A model generated the notes under the pieces. The model did not search any database, was not told the origin of the DNA, and worked only from the letters and a program-made list of their open reading frames with translations. DNA of 64,000 bases, from the NCBI RefSeq assembly GCF_003854965.1, contig NZ_RQPI01000001.1, forward strand, positions 930,001 through 994,000, written 5' to 3'. Position numbers and translations under genes: made by a program. Within the stretch, counting starts at the first letter, position 1. Each line of letters starts with the position of its first letter. This document shows positions 51,421-61,200 of this stretch, one piece after another. This stretch comes from Paenibacillus rhizophilus (GTDB lineage Bacteria; Bacillota; Bacilli; Paenibacillales; Paenibacillaceae).

Positions 51421-51448
51421 AAAGAGGCTGCCAGTGTGCAGCCTCTTT
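51421..51448. terminator. Hairpin between mtlD and the convergent methyltransferase
   Basis: AAAGAGGCTGC-CAGTGT-GCAGCCTCTTT, an 11-bp perfect stem; T-runs are within the stem ends on both strands. Confidence 0.75.
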
Positions 51449-51470
51449 GCATATCCTGCATAACAGTTAA

Positions 51471-52229
51471 TCACCGCTTGCAGGCCACCACTCGAATTCT
51501 GCGGTAATCCATCTCCCAGCGATCCTTTTGAAAAAGCGAAGGTTTCAGATCCTGCTCCAAATGCCCCAGAACCGCCTCTCGCTCCGAAGGAGAAAGCACA
51601 CTTAAGACTCCATTGGCAAAAGTGTTCAGCCACTGCCGGAAGCCCTGCTCCCCACCTTCAAGCGGTGTCGGACGGTCAAAGCAGAGCGCGAGGTCTACCG
51701 TCAGTCCATACCGCTCCAGCAGTGTTGTATACTGCCCCATGCTGGGGAAATACCAAGGCAATTGGAGCTTATAGCTGGCACCTATAGCGGCAAAAGCGCG
51801 CGGAAGCCCTGCTACGACCGAAGCGATATTGCCGAGCGCGCCGAATTCGGCGATTAAACGACCGCCCGTACGCAGACTGGCTGCGATGGAGGCAGCAGCC
51901 CCGTCCGCATTCTTCAGCCAGTGCAGCGCGGCGTTGCTGAATACAGCATCAACCGGCTGCTCCGCTACATAAGTTTGACCGTCCGCGAGGATAAAGCTAA
52001 GATCAGGATATTTGGCGCGTGCGGCCTGAATCATCTCGGCGGAGGCGTCGATCCCTGTTACAGCAGCGCCGTACCCGGCAATGGCCGCGGCCAGATCTCC
52101 TGTCCCGCAGCCCCAATCTATTATCCTTTCCCCCGGCTGCGGCTTTAACAGTCCAATTAAAGACTCCCCAAACCGGGATACAAACGACATATCCACATCA
52201 TAGGTTCCGGTATTCCATTGCTGATTCAT
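51471..52229 (-). CDS. Class I SAM-dependent methyltransferase (trans-aconitate methyltransferase-like)
   Basis: 252 residues. SAM-binding motif I IIDWGCGTGDLAAAIAG, acidic residue after strand 2 (GIDASAEMI), FSNAALHWLKN and GGRLIAEFG. The HWL block and length match the Tam-like group. Substrate unknown. ATG 52229 follows AGGGGAG. Confidence 0.85.
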   Translation of the reverse strand: MNQQWNTGTYDVDMSFVSRFGESLIGLLKPQPGERIIDWGCGTGDLAAAIAGYGAAVTGIDASAEMIQAARAKYPDLSFILADGQTYVAEQPVDAVFSNAALHWLKNADGAAASIAASLRTGGRLIAEFGALGNIASVVAGLPRAFAAIGASYKLQLPWYFPSMGQYTTLLERYGLTVDLALCFDRPTPLEGGEQGFRQWLNTFANGVLSVLSPSEREAVLGHLEQDLKPSLFQKDRWEMDYRRIRVVACKR

Positions 52230-52465
52230 TGCAGCACTCCCCTTCTTGTTTCAGTAACTTCCGGTCATTATCGCAGCAGGTCCGCTCTTCATGAATATTT
52301 TACAAGCCGCCTCCTTATAAGTGAAATATATAAATCGTATAGAAGCAATTGGTGAAGCCTATAAAAGAATAAACCGGCGGCTTTCTGTTGGAATCGGGGA
52401 GGCTGCAATGGTCGTTCGTCAGTCACATTTATCGGCGCCGGCCTGCATCAAGCAGCTTCACTCTT

Positions 52466-53587
52466 TTACAAAATCCTGTCCGCATAAGGAATCTTGTAAA
52501 TAACCTGCGCGGCCGCAAAGGTGAGAACGACGGAAACAGGGGCCACAATAATAAATTTCAGCAGAGGAGCCAAGTTCACCTGATGCATAAGCAGCGTACT
52601 GCTTACGACGACAACAGGATGAATGATATAGGCCGTGTAGGCTAGCTTCGATAACCTATCCATGAGTCTGGAGGCCTTGTTCATCCGGCGCTGAAACAGG
52701 CAGAGCAGCCCCAGGCTGACGCCGAAGCAAATAAACGGTTCCCACATCGCATAAAGAAAAGCTTGAAGATGAAGCCCGCCGCTGTAGGTGAGATTCCCGC
52801 TCAACGCTCCCGTCACAATGAGCAGCAAAGGGAAAACCGGAATCAGAATGAGAGCCGTACGCAACCAAACTTTGCTGAGTAAAGACGGAATTTGTTCAAG
52901 CCAGTTATGGCGATAGGCCAAGATGCCGGCAATGTACAGCAGTATGTATAATGGAAAATAACCCAGTTGGAGCTCCAGGGGGCCTGTGCCCAACGGAAAT
53001 ACAAACCGAGTGAGGAAAGCGGCGAGCCCGCTTCCGAGCGCGAAACCGAGAAGCCTTGCTCCTACCGGGAAAGCGATGGGACGCGTTGAGGTATCTTCAC
53101 TTTTTTTGAAAATCATACGGTAAAGCACATAGAAAAGAGCAAAATATATCAATGCTTCCGCGAACCAGAGAGGCCCGAAATTGATCTTTTTAACGTGCAT
53201 AATAGATTCCCTGAAGAATTCCGCATACGTTTGTTCATCACGGTACTTGGCTAGATAAATGGTTGTCGGGCCAAGCCACAGCATATAGAGAACCATGGGA
53301 ATGCCTAACCGCAGCAAGCGGTCGGACAAAAATCGGAGAGGCCCTTTCCGGTCATACGATTTAGGCGTAAAATAACCGGATACAAAAAAGAAAAGCGCCA
53401 TAAAGAAAGCTTGGCAAACCGCAGTAAAAATAGTCAGGACGATGATCGTCGCATTGATTTGGGACTTATCTACGTCCTCATAATACCAAGACCCCGCTCC
53501 CCCATACGCAATAGACGTATGAAAGACAATGACCAGCATAGTCAGAAAAACACGAAGATTATCGAGATAATACAATCTTTTTAACAT
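52466..53587 (-). CDS. Membrane acyltransferase (acyltransferase 3 family)
   Basis: 373 residues with about ten transmembrane helices. Begins LKRLYYLDNLRVFLTMLVIVFH, including the conserved His of the family, and has VLYMLWLGPT and AYTAYIIHPVVVV. These enzymes O-acetylate or succinylate cell-surface glycans and other substrates. AGGAGGC precedes ATG 53587. Downstream of the terminator closing the dynamin operon. Confidence 0.85.
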   Translation of the reverse strand: MLKRLYYLDNLRVFLTMLVIVFHTSIAYGGAGSWYYEDVDKSQINATIIVLTIFTAVCQAFFMALFFFVSGYFTPKSYDRKGPLRFLSDRLLRLGIPMVLYMLWLGPTTIYLAKYRDEQTYAEFFRESIMHVKKINFGPLWFAEALIYFALFYVLYRMIFKKSEDTSTRPIAFPVGARLLGFALGSGLAAFLTRFVFPLGTGPLELQLGYFPLYILLYIAGILAYRHNWLEQIPSLLSKVWLRTALILIPVFPLLLIVTGALSGNLTYSGGLHLQAFLYAMWEPFICFGVSLGLLCLFQRRMNKASRLMDRLSKLAYTAYIIHPVVVVSSTLLMHQVNLAPLLKFIIVAPVSVVLTFAAAQVIYKIPYADRIL

Positions 53588-53614
53588 AAAGCCTCCTAAT
53601 TTAAAGCTGCAATA

Positions 53615-53642
53615 TTAAAAAAGCCGCCAAAACTCTGGCGGC
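53615..53642 (-). terminator. Terminator of the dynamin-like operon
   Basis: Minus-strand GCCGCCA-GAGTTT-TGGCGGC followed by TTTTTTA, 30 bases after the stop of the last small gene. Confidence 0.85.
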
Positions 53643-53671
53643 ATTAATCGGCCAAGCCGGGTGCAGGCAAA

Positions 53672-54022
53672 TCAGTTTTTTGAATCAATCGGCGTGGATT
53701 CTGCTTCTGTCCGGTAACGCTCCCGTATCTGATCGCATCCCCCCAACAGCTTATTTTTAAGCTTAACGGCCCACTCCGGCGAGCTTGAATCATCCATACC
53801 CTCGACACTGCGAAGCAGCCGCGCGAACGTATACAGATCTGCAAATTTCCGAAAAATGAACGGATCGCTGATATCAACTGTACCAAGTAGCATCCGCAAT
53901 GCAAGCTGATCATTTTCTGCGTTTCCGGTCTTATGGCCGACGGTCCGAGCTTTCCGCCGGCTGCAATTTGCAGCGGCGGACTCCCGGCAGTGACCGTTCT
54001 CTGGACCGGATTGACGGCACAC
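53672..54022 (-). CDS. Small hypothetical protein, last gene of the dynamin-like operon
   Basis: Not recognised. From GTG 54022 it has 116 residues. The first ~40 are Arg/Cys-rich and may not be translated; the rest (MLLGTVDISDPFIFRKFADL, AVKLKNKLLGGCDQIRERY) looks like a helical, soluble domain. A start at ATG 53893 would give 73 residues. Neither has a clear ribosome binding site. It lies 32 bases after the His-rich gene and just before the operon terminator. Confidence 0.4.
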   Translation of the reverse strand: MCRQSGPENGHCRESAAANCSRRKARTVGHKTGNAENDQLALRMLLGTVDISDPFIFRKFADLYTFARLLRSVEGMDDSSSPEWAVKLKNKLLGGCDQIRERYRTEAESTPIDSKN

Positions 54023-54054
54023 TTTTAGGACCTGTCGTTTCTCTCGTTCAAATT

Positions 54055-54441
54055 CTAAATATCCGAGCTTCCGGGATTATTTTGAAAGTATCCGCCGCCC
54101 ATTCCAAGCGGTCTGTCGATTGAGGTATTCCCATCACCGTCGCGGAAGTAGCCCTTTACTACGGTTCCGTCCGCTTTAATATAATCATGTACATAATGAG
54201 GCTGAACAAAATGCATGTCGCCGAGATCGAGGGTCATTGCTTTAAACGTATACCCATTACAGTATTTAAGCGGATCGTTAGCTGAATAAATATGCTCGTT
54301 TGAAACGATATGCGTATGCATGAGCGGGTCGGTCCATCCTATTCCGTCATTTGAATGATGGGTTACAACATCATGGGAACTGCTTGCATCGTGCATATGC
54401 ATGTGATTGAATGTGTGATCATGACCGCTGTAATTGTCCAT
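54055..54441 (-). CDS. His-rich small protein of the dynamin-like operon
   Basis: 128 residues with a His/Asp/Ser-rich N terminus (MDNYSGHDHTFNHMHMHD) and further His throughout, suggesting metal binding. The second half (DPLKYCNGYTFKAMTLDLG, YVHDYIKADGTVVKGYFRDG) is a compact domain I do not recognise; KADGTVVKGYFRDGDGNT is reminiscent of secreted or surface repeat proteins, but no signal peptide is present. ATG 54441 follows GGAAGGAGAAG and overlaps the upstream GTPase gene by 23 bases, so it is translationally coupled. Confidence 0.75.
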   Translation of the reverse strand: MDNYSGHDHTFNHMHMHDASSSHDVVTHHSNDGIGWTDPLMHTHIVSNEHIYSANDPLKYCNGYTFKAMTLDLGDMHFVQPHYVHDYIKADGTVVKGYFRDGDGNTSIDRPLGMGGGYFQNNPGSSDI

Positions 54442-56227
54442 TTGTAACTTCTCCTTCCCTGACCTGTGAATCATTTGAAGAAATAAGGTCAACAAGTCCA
54501 AGCAGCTCGTCACGCCGGACTTGCTTGCTGACAGCCGTTTCTTTTTTTACGGTAATCTCCATTTCCAAGGATGCTTTGGCTCCCTCAACCAGACGGCTAA
54601 ATTCCCGAATGGTTTGCGTTCCGATTACGTTTACGGATTCCTTTACATAATTCCGCAGCAGCGCCCGGGACTCGTCAAATAGAGAATTCAAGTGAATTTC
54701 AGCCGCCGCCAATAATTCCGGCTTGGCCCTTTCCAGTTGTTTCTCGGCCAGCTTTTGCGAAATGAACGGAAGCCCTGCCATCCCTACCACCGGTATGATA
54801 AAAGGCGCTCCGACCAGCAAAGCCGCAGCGCCAACACCGCCTACGAGCAGCCCGGCCTTAACCGGTGCACTAACTGTCCGCTGCATCAAGATCGCACCTT
54901 CCGCATTCAGCTCAAGCCTGTCTTCCTTGTATGCCTTGATGTTCACCGACTGTTCGAAGACATTCATCAGGCCCTGTCCGACCTCCTGTTCCAGACGGTA
55001 AAAAAGAGTATGCAGAGACCCGGCATACTGGTCGGTCCATTGAGAGAACTGCAGGCCGATGTGAAGCGGGAGCTGCGATTCCGCCAATATTTTTATATCG
55101 CCGCCTTGAAAATGCTGTATCCGCTGACCAATGTCCTTGCGAAGACGTTCCGCAAAATAATCGAATGATTTCACCGCCATATAAGCGATCTCTTCCTCTT
55201 GCTCGGAGAGGTAATCCGCAATCTGGCTCTCCCACATTTCGCGCCGTGAAAGAAAGGCTTCCACTCTTTGCGTCTCGCCCAACAGCGTTTCGATGTCCTT
55301 GCCCGTCATTTCACATGCCGCCGAAGCCTCTGCATGCAGAAGACGAAGCGCGTTTCCATAACGTTTCAAATAGTTCCTCAGCTTGTTCTCCGCTTTGCCG
55401 CTGGTCCCGGCAATTTCCCGGATCGCTAGTTCCACGCTCCGCAAGCCCGACTGATTCAGCAATTCTTCATCCTGCCGCAGAGTGCCGAGCAGAGCTTCCT
55501 TGGCGGAAATAGGAAGAACACGGCCTGTATGGCCAGTCATTGCCGCAAGGCGCCGTTCCAGCCGCTGAATAACTGAATCCATTTCTCCCTCATCAATCCG
55601 GTCGGCGAAATTGGCAACGTATAGGATATGGTCGGTGCCCTTATTCAGCAGATGCTGTTCAATAAATTCCTGCTCCGACCTGCGGAACGGAGCCGTCATA
55701 TCCAGCATAAATATCAGAACGTCCGCCCGGGGAATGAAACGGTATGTTATTTCGGCTCTGTGCTTGTTGAGATCGCCGACGCCCGGAGTATCGACCAGCA
55801 TAACATCTTTATTCATAAACGGAGCGTTGCAATAAATTCGCAGGAACTGAATCGTACCGGGGTCGAATTCGGCGGAAGCGGTATAACGGTCAAGAATTCC
55901 TGCAGTAAGCGGATAGGTCTCCGTGCTTCCATCATTGTTCAGCACCTCGACCCGTTCATTGCTGTCGTAGATCACCGTATTGATCGTCGCCGTCGTCGGA
56001 GCGACGTCAGCGGGCATGATCTCGCGGCCGAGCAGCGCGTTAATGAACGTCGATTTGCCGTGTTTAAATTCGCCTACCACGACAACGGAATTGCAGTCCT
56101 CACGCAGATCCTGCCGGAGTTCGGCCAGGGCGTCAAGGCCGGCGCTCTCCGTCAGAAGCGAAGATGCCTTATTAATGAGTTCGACGGACCGATCTGCCAA
56201 CTTTTCTTTTGTCCATGCTGCACTCAC
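54419..56227 (-). CDS. Dynamin-like GTPase 3 (602 aa)
   Basis: Large GTPase of the bacterial dynamin family. G1 GEFKHGKST (52-60), G2 Thr in APTTATINTV, G3 DTPG (146-149), G4-like NFAD (206-209), then long helical regions (280-450) as in the neck and trunk of dynamins. A hydrophobic Gly/Ala-rich segment at 454-490 is a probable membrane-inserting paddle. GTG 56227 overlaps the stop of GTPase 2 (GTGA). Expected to bind membranes and polymerise with GTP; the partner arrangement suggests hetero-oligomers with its two neighbours. Confidence 0.88.
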   Translation of the reverse strand: MSAAWTKEKLADRSVELINKASSLLTESAGLDALAELRQDLREDCNSVVVVGEFKHGKSTFINALLGREIMPADVAPTTATINTVIYDSNERVEVLNNDGSTETYPLTAGILDRYTASAEFDPGTIQFLRIYCNAPFMNKDVMLVDTPGVGDLNKHRAEITYRFIPRADVLIFMLDMTAPFRRSEQEFIEQHLLNKGTDHILYVANFADRIDEGEMDSVIQRLERRLAAMTGHTGRVLPISAKEALLGTLRQDEELLNQSGLRSVELAIREIAGTSGKAENKLRNYLKRYGNALRLLHAEASAACEMTGKDIETLLGETQRVEAFLSRREMWESQIADYLSEQEEEIAYMAVKSFDYFAERLRKDIGQRIQHFQGGDIKILAESQLPLHIGLQFSQWTDQYAGSLHTLFYRLEQEVGQGLMNVFEQSVNIKAYKEDRLELNAEGAILMQRTVSAPVKAGLLVGGVGAAALLVGAPFIIPVVGMAGLPFISQKLAEKQLERAKPELLAAAEIHLNSLFDESRALLRNYVKESVNVIGTQTIREFSRLVEGAKASLEMEITVKKETAVSKQVRRDELLGLVDLISSNDSQVREGEVTNGQLQRS

Positions 56228-58167
56228 ACTTTCGCCCCCACTCTGCTGCTGTCGGATAATCCGCCAACCAGTTTCTCAAGATTCGTGCGAATTTGTTGAA
56301 GTTTCCGTTCCTGACGGCCGAGCAGATCCAGCTTGCTTTCAATCTCATGCTGTTCAAGACCGGCGCTTGTCTCCAACTTCCGAAGCTGGTCTTCGATCTG
56401 CCGCACCTTATGGTTAACGTTCTTCCTAATCGATTCGCGAACGGCTTGATGGACGCCATTCCATTCCATGTCAAACCCGGATATTTTGGCTTTTCGCGAC
56501 TGATTGAACTGCTCGGCAAGCTGCTTTTTCAGCTTCTCTTTAGGATCTTCCTGTCGAAACAGTCTATTGAACAGGAATGCCAACGAACCGGCAACGGCAG
56601 TCAGCACCATACCTGTTCCGATTATAGCTTTGGCGATCACACTTGTCCGACTTTCCCAGGCTGTTTCCAGTTCATTAAATATATCTTCAAAGAAGCTGCT
56701 TTCTTGTGGGCTGTTATTCCCAAGCAGTGCCAGCTCCTGCTTGCCAGCAGACGGGGTTTCTTCCTGGCCGACAATCTCTTCAAGCTCGGTCTGCAGCCCC
56801 TGCATCATCTGAATTAATTCTCCGCCTGAACGTTCCAACGCAGCTTTAACACTATCGGCTATCCGCTGTTTACGCTCCAGATGGAGTTCTCGCTCCCGCG
56901 GAGCAATTTCACTCTCAACCGCTCGGTTTATGAAATCGGTATTTCTGTGGCGGTTGACATCGAATATGGCCATTCCTCCAGCATAAAGTGCCTGAAGCTC
57001 TTGCTCATACCACCGGAAAATCGACTCTTCTTCTTTTTTCATCTCCTGTTCGAACTTTCGCAATGCCGCGTTCCCGGAGTCGACCGCCTTGGAAAGTTTA
57101 GGGCGGAATGCCTGAACCTTTTCCTTCAAGTTCGCTATATTTCGGGTAAGCGCCCGCTTTTCAACTTTAAGCTGCCTGTCGGAAATCTCTGCAATGCTCC
57201 GCAGAGCTTGCCGGACCGGCTTGCCAAGCTTGACCGCGCCGCGGTCGTACTGAAGAAAATCCGACAGCTCCATCTCCAGCTCGGGCAATCCGGTTTCATT
57301 CATCGGCCAGGTCGCCATCGGTCTCCCTCGGATGACCAGCGTTTCGCCTGCAGCTGCGCGCTTGGCGTTCAGCGCTTCCTTAGCGCTCACCATGTAAAGC
57401 CGTGGATTCCCCAAGACACTCTCCAGATGTGTTCGGGCATAAGCCAATATTTTCTCTTCATTTTCTTTAGAGCCAAGTTGATCCTTAAAGTTAATGACGA
57501 TAAATACTTTTTGGATATCGCTGGCCAAAAGCCGGTCTCTTATAAAGCTCATCTCCGAATCGGAGAGAATTTTTACAGCTGACAATATCAGAATAGCCGC
57601 ATCGGACTGTGGAATGATCCGGTTCGTAATCTGCTCGCGGACCGGATCAAGCTCATTCGTTCCCGGAGTGTCCAAAAGCTGAACGCCGTGTCGGCAGAAT
57701 TCTAACGGATAACCGATCTCCGCATGCCGAATGCTTTTGATTTTGCCGAGGGCACGTTCATACTCCAGCTCGCTGTCGGTATTTCCTTTGATTGACTCCA
57801 TAGGCGCCACCAGCTCCATAAAGCTCTTCTCGCTGATTATCTCGGATGGCCTTGCCGGGTCCAGATAATGAAGCCGGTAGTATGGATCCTTTGCGTATTC
57901 TATAATATTCAGTACTGTGGTTGTAGGCACCGCATTTGAGGGAAGCACCTTCTTTCCAAGAAGTGCGTTGATGAACATGGATTTCCCCCGTGAAAATTCT
58001 CCGACGACAGTAATCAGGAAGCGCTCCTCCAGAAGCTGCTTTTTGATTTCACTGATAGCAGCAACTTCCGCCGCCATGCCCATATCTTGATAGGTAAGCA
58101 GCAGTTGGTCAAACTGCTCAATGGCCTCGCGCTTGTTCCGATCGAAACTTTCCAAAGTAAATGTCAT
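56224..58167 (-). CDS. Dynamin-like GTPase 2 (647 aa)
   Basis: G1 GEFSRGKSM (56-64), with Met at the usual Thr of GKST, G2 VPTTTVLNI, G3 DTPG (166-169), G4-like NFKD (226-229). Long coiled-coil trunk (330-470), a membrane segment IAKAIIGTGMVLTAVAGSLA (about 508-536) and a coiled-coil tail. 49 bases after GTPase 1 and overlapping GTPase 3. Only about the GTPase core is similar to its neighbours, so this is an old set of paralogues rather than a recent duplication. Confidence 0.88.
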   Translation of the reverse strand: MTFTLESFDRNKREAIEQFDQLLLTYQDMGMAAEVAAISEIKKQLLEERFLITVVGEFSRGKSMFINALLGKKVLPSNAVPTTTVLNIIEYAKDPYYRLHYLDPARPSEIISEKSFMELVAPMESIKGNTDSELEYERALGKIKSIRHAEIGYPLEFCRHGVQLLDTPGTNELDPVREQITNRIIPQSDAAILILSAVKILSDSEMSFIRDRLLASDIQKVFIVINFKDQLGSKENEEKILAYARTHLESVLGNPRLYMVSAKEALNAKRAAAGETLVIRGRPMATWPMNETGLPELEMELSDFLQYDRGAVKLGKPVRQALRSIAEISDRQLKVEKRALTRNIANLKEKVQAFRPKLSKAVDSGNAALRKFEQEMKKEEESIFRWYEQELQALYAGGMAIFDVNRHRNTDFINRAVESEIAPRERELHLERKQRIADSVKAALERSGGELIQMMQGLQTELEEIVGQEETPSAGKQELALLGNNSPQESSFFEDIFNELETAWESRTSVIAKAIIGTGMVLTAVAGSLAFLFNRLFRQEDPKEKLKKQLAEQFNQSRKAKISGFDMEWNGVHQAVRESIRKNVNHKVRQIEDQLRKLETSAGLEQHEIESKLDLLGRQERKLQQIRTNLEKLVGGLSDSSRVGAKV

Positions 58168-58216
58168 TGTAAACCTGCCTCCCGCCGCACCCTCATCATG
58201 TTCTGTATCTGTGCTT

Positions 58217-61200
58217 TCAAAATTTCGTCTTTTCCAAAATATTTAACGACATCATCTCATTGATCAATGGTTGTCCTTCCGGCGTTATCACAATGCGGTA
58301 AACAACATTCAGCTTCTTCTCGTCACCGGTTCCGTCTCTGTAATAATAACGGTCCTGGAGCGTAAGCGTGGCCAGGTACTGGTTATCGTTATGCTGGTGC
58401 ACATCAACCACATCAATCGAAAGGTTCTCCATCTGCATTTGTTTTTCAATTGCCATATCCAAATAGGACTTCTCGTTCTTGAATTCCTTGCCTTTCGGGT
58501 CGTAATACGCCGCAATCGAGTTAAATCCGCCCCCATTAAACGCCGACGCAAAATCCGAATAGTATTGCTGGACAAATGCCGCCACATCCGCGGAAGAGAC
58601 CAAGCCTGCCGTAGGCAATGTGATCGGCGTCTTGATTGTTTTACTAATAGCAATTTGATCTATCGAAAAATGCTCGCGGTCCAACGCATGAATAAAATAC
58701 TGTTTGGATCGCTCATAGTCTGTCTGCTCGCCCAGGTCATCAGTGAACCTGAATTTCTCGTATGTATCCATCCGGTATTCTCTCGGCCCCGTCTTTTTGA
58801 CTCCCGCTATGTCAAAGTCTTCGTGTTCAAAAAGGTATCCCCGCCCCGCGATATCCCCTATGTATTTTGCTAATTCCTTGTGCGCTTCTCCGTCCGGCGT
58901 CAGGTAAGACGCAACCAAGGAGAAGTCGCCTGCTTGGAGGGCGTCAAAGTAAGAAACCCGGAAATCTTTGAGAAAAGAACGAAGCACGCTCCCGTCCGCG
59001 TCAACCGCAGTTTCGGTCTCACTAATCTTCTTGGCAAGCACCGATTCAATGAGGTAGGAGCCGTTAAATTCAACGACGCCATAAGTTACTTGGTATTCGG
59101 TAAGAGCATCTGCTCCTTGGTAACTCTCAAGGGTCTGGATTCGGAATTCGTTACCCGAGGAACCGGAGACCTTTTCCACGGACGTCCGCGTCCGGGTGGC
59201 GTCAGGCTTAGTCGTATTAAAGGCTTGCAGCCCGTTCCAACCTTCTGCCGTAAAATATTCCTGGCCGTTCCCGTCGTCGATGGCTGAGATTACTTGATTC
59301 ATAAACTTATGCATATCCTTGCGGGCAGGCGTTTCCGACGGCAGCGGCGTTTCCGGAATCACGGAATGATCATCCGTTAGTGCAGCGGCTGCAACAGGCG
59401 CCGTATCCGGAAAGGCCGCTGCCGATTCCTCCCGGCTTTCGGGCCCGTCTTCGTTATGCCACCATAAAAAAGCAATAATTCCGGCGATTGCGGCTAATGC
59501 GATCAAACGGTTTCTTATGATTTTACGTAAGGTTTGAACTTGAAGAAGCCGCTGCTCCGAATGGAAAGGAAGAGGATCGGGCACAACCGGAATGCGGGAA
59601 TCAATCAGACCTTTTCCAAAGGTCCCTTTAATGGTAAGTTCGCTGAATTTCATAGGTAATAAACTGCCCCGCAGCAGATCTACTGCCGCCCGATTGGTCT
59701 CGGTATCGAGTTCCTTGCATATCCCTGCAATGTTCTCATATAAATAGCGGCAAGCCTGATAGTCTTCCAGAAGTCTAAGCTCATCGTCGGATTCAGCGAA
59801 CACAGGGTCAAGCTGCTTCTTAATGGCCAGAAGAAAACCATGCCAATTCTCCAGATCGCTTACAATACCTTGATTAAGCTTACCGTATTTTTCCTTGGCC
59901 ATATCCAGTCTTGTCAAGAATACCTTTTCTGCCCTGACAACCGCCTCCAAAACTTTCGAGATCTTCTCGCTCAGTTCTTTCTTCAGATTCACTTCGACTT
60001 GTTTAACCGATTTCTTAAGATGGTTGATCCGGTTCAACACTTGATCCTGCCGGTCTAAAAGACCGTTTCGCGCATTATTGTATTTCTTTTGCTCAAGCGT
60101 AAACCCGAGAATCCGCTTTTGTTTAAAGATGCCGTATCGGTCGAGTGTCTCCCACTCTTTTTCAAGTCTAATCTGAGTTTCCAATAATTTCATACAGTCG
60201 GCAGATAAATCGGCCGAACTTTCCAAAATACGTTCATACTCCGTCATGCATGACAACCGCCACTCCCTGGCTGCGTTGACCGGTTGGTTCATCTGACGGC
60301 TGAAGTCATCAATTTCTTCCCACATCTTTCCGGCCTGCTTCAATGATGTAATCTTCCGATCAAAGAGGCTCTTCCATGTCATAACCTCTGTTTCTGCATG
60401 CATCTGACGGGCGAGTAAATCTTCTTTCATTTGGACCAGTTCGGGATAAACTCCGGCAGTAAGACCTTCAACAAGCTCTTCATACAGAAAAAAATCTCTA
60501 CTGCTCCGTTCCTCCATAAGCCTGTCATTAAGCTGCTTCAGCAATTCATTCAGTTTCTGAAATACCCGTTTGGCTTTCCAAGTATCATCAGCCGAAATTA
60601 CTTCCATTAAATGCTCAATTTCAGCCCAGTTGCTATATTCCTTCTTCAAAGGGTCCAATTCCAGCTTAGCCTCAAGAGCTTCCTTGGCGGAGACGCCGAT
60701 CAAAGTCCGGAAGAATTCACTCATCCGGCTGCGCCGCAGATTATTGCTGAGGAATTGCTGCAAAGAATCTTCCTCTTCATCATGCAGATCAATGGCGTTT
60801 ACGATTCCATAGATTTGAGCGCCCTGACTCTTCAGCTCTTCGATTTCTTGCAGTTCGGAAGCTGTGCCAACATTGCGGTAAAAAAAGAGCCAGAACGCGA
60901 AATCCGCACGCCGCAGATAAGAACGTACCGTCTTCGTATGATGTGCATGATTGGAATTGAAACCAGGGGAGTCCACAATATGAACCCGCTTCAGCATTTC
61001 ATTCGGCACTTGCACCTCAACATGATCGAGCAGCCTCCTGATGTTCTCTCCTTCGCCAGTTCTTTCGGCGGACAAGCCTTCCAACCAATCCATACCGTAT
61101 ATGCGGGAAGTCCCATCTATAAAATGAGCGATAATTTTCTTCTCAGTCCCGTATGTAAGTTTGGTCAAGACAGCGGTGGCCGGGGTAATATCAACCGTCA

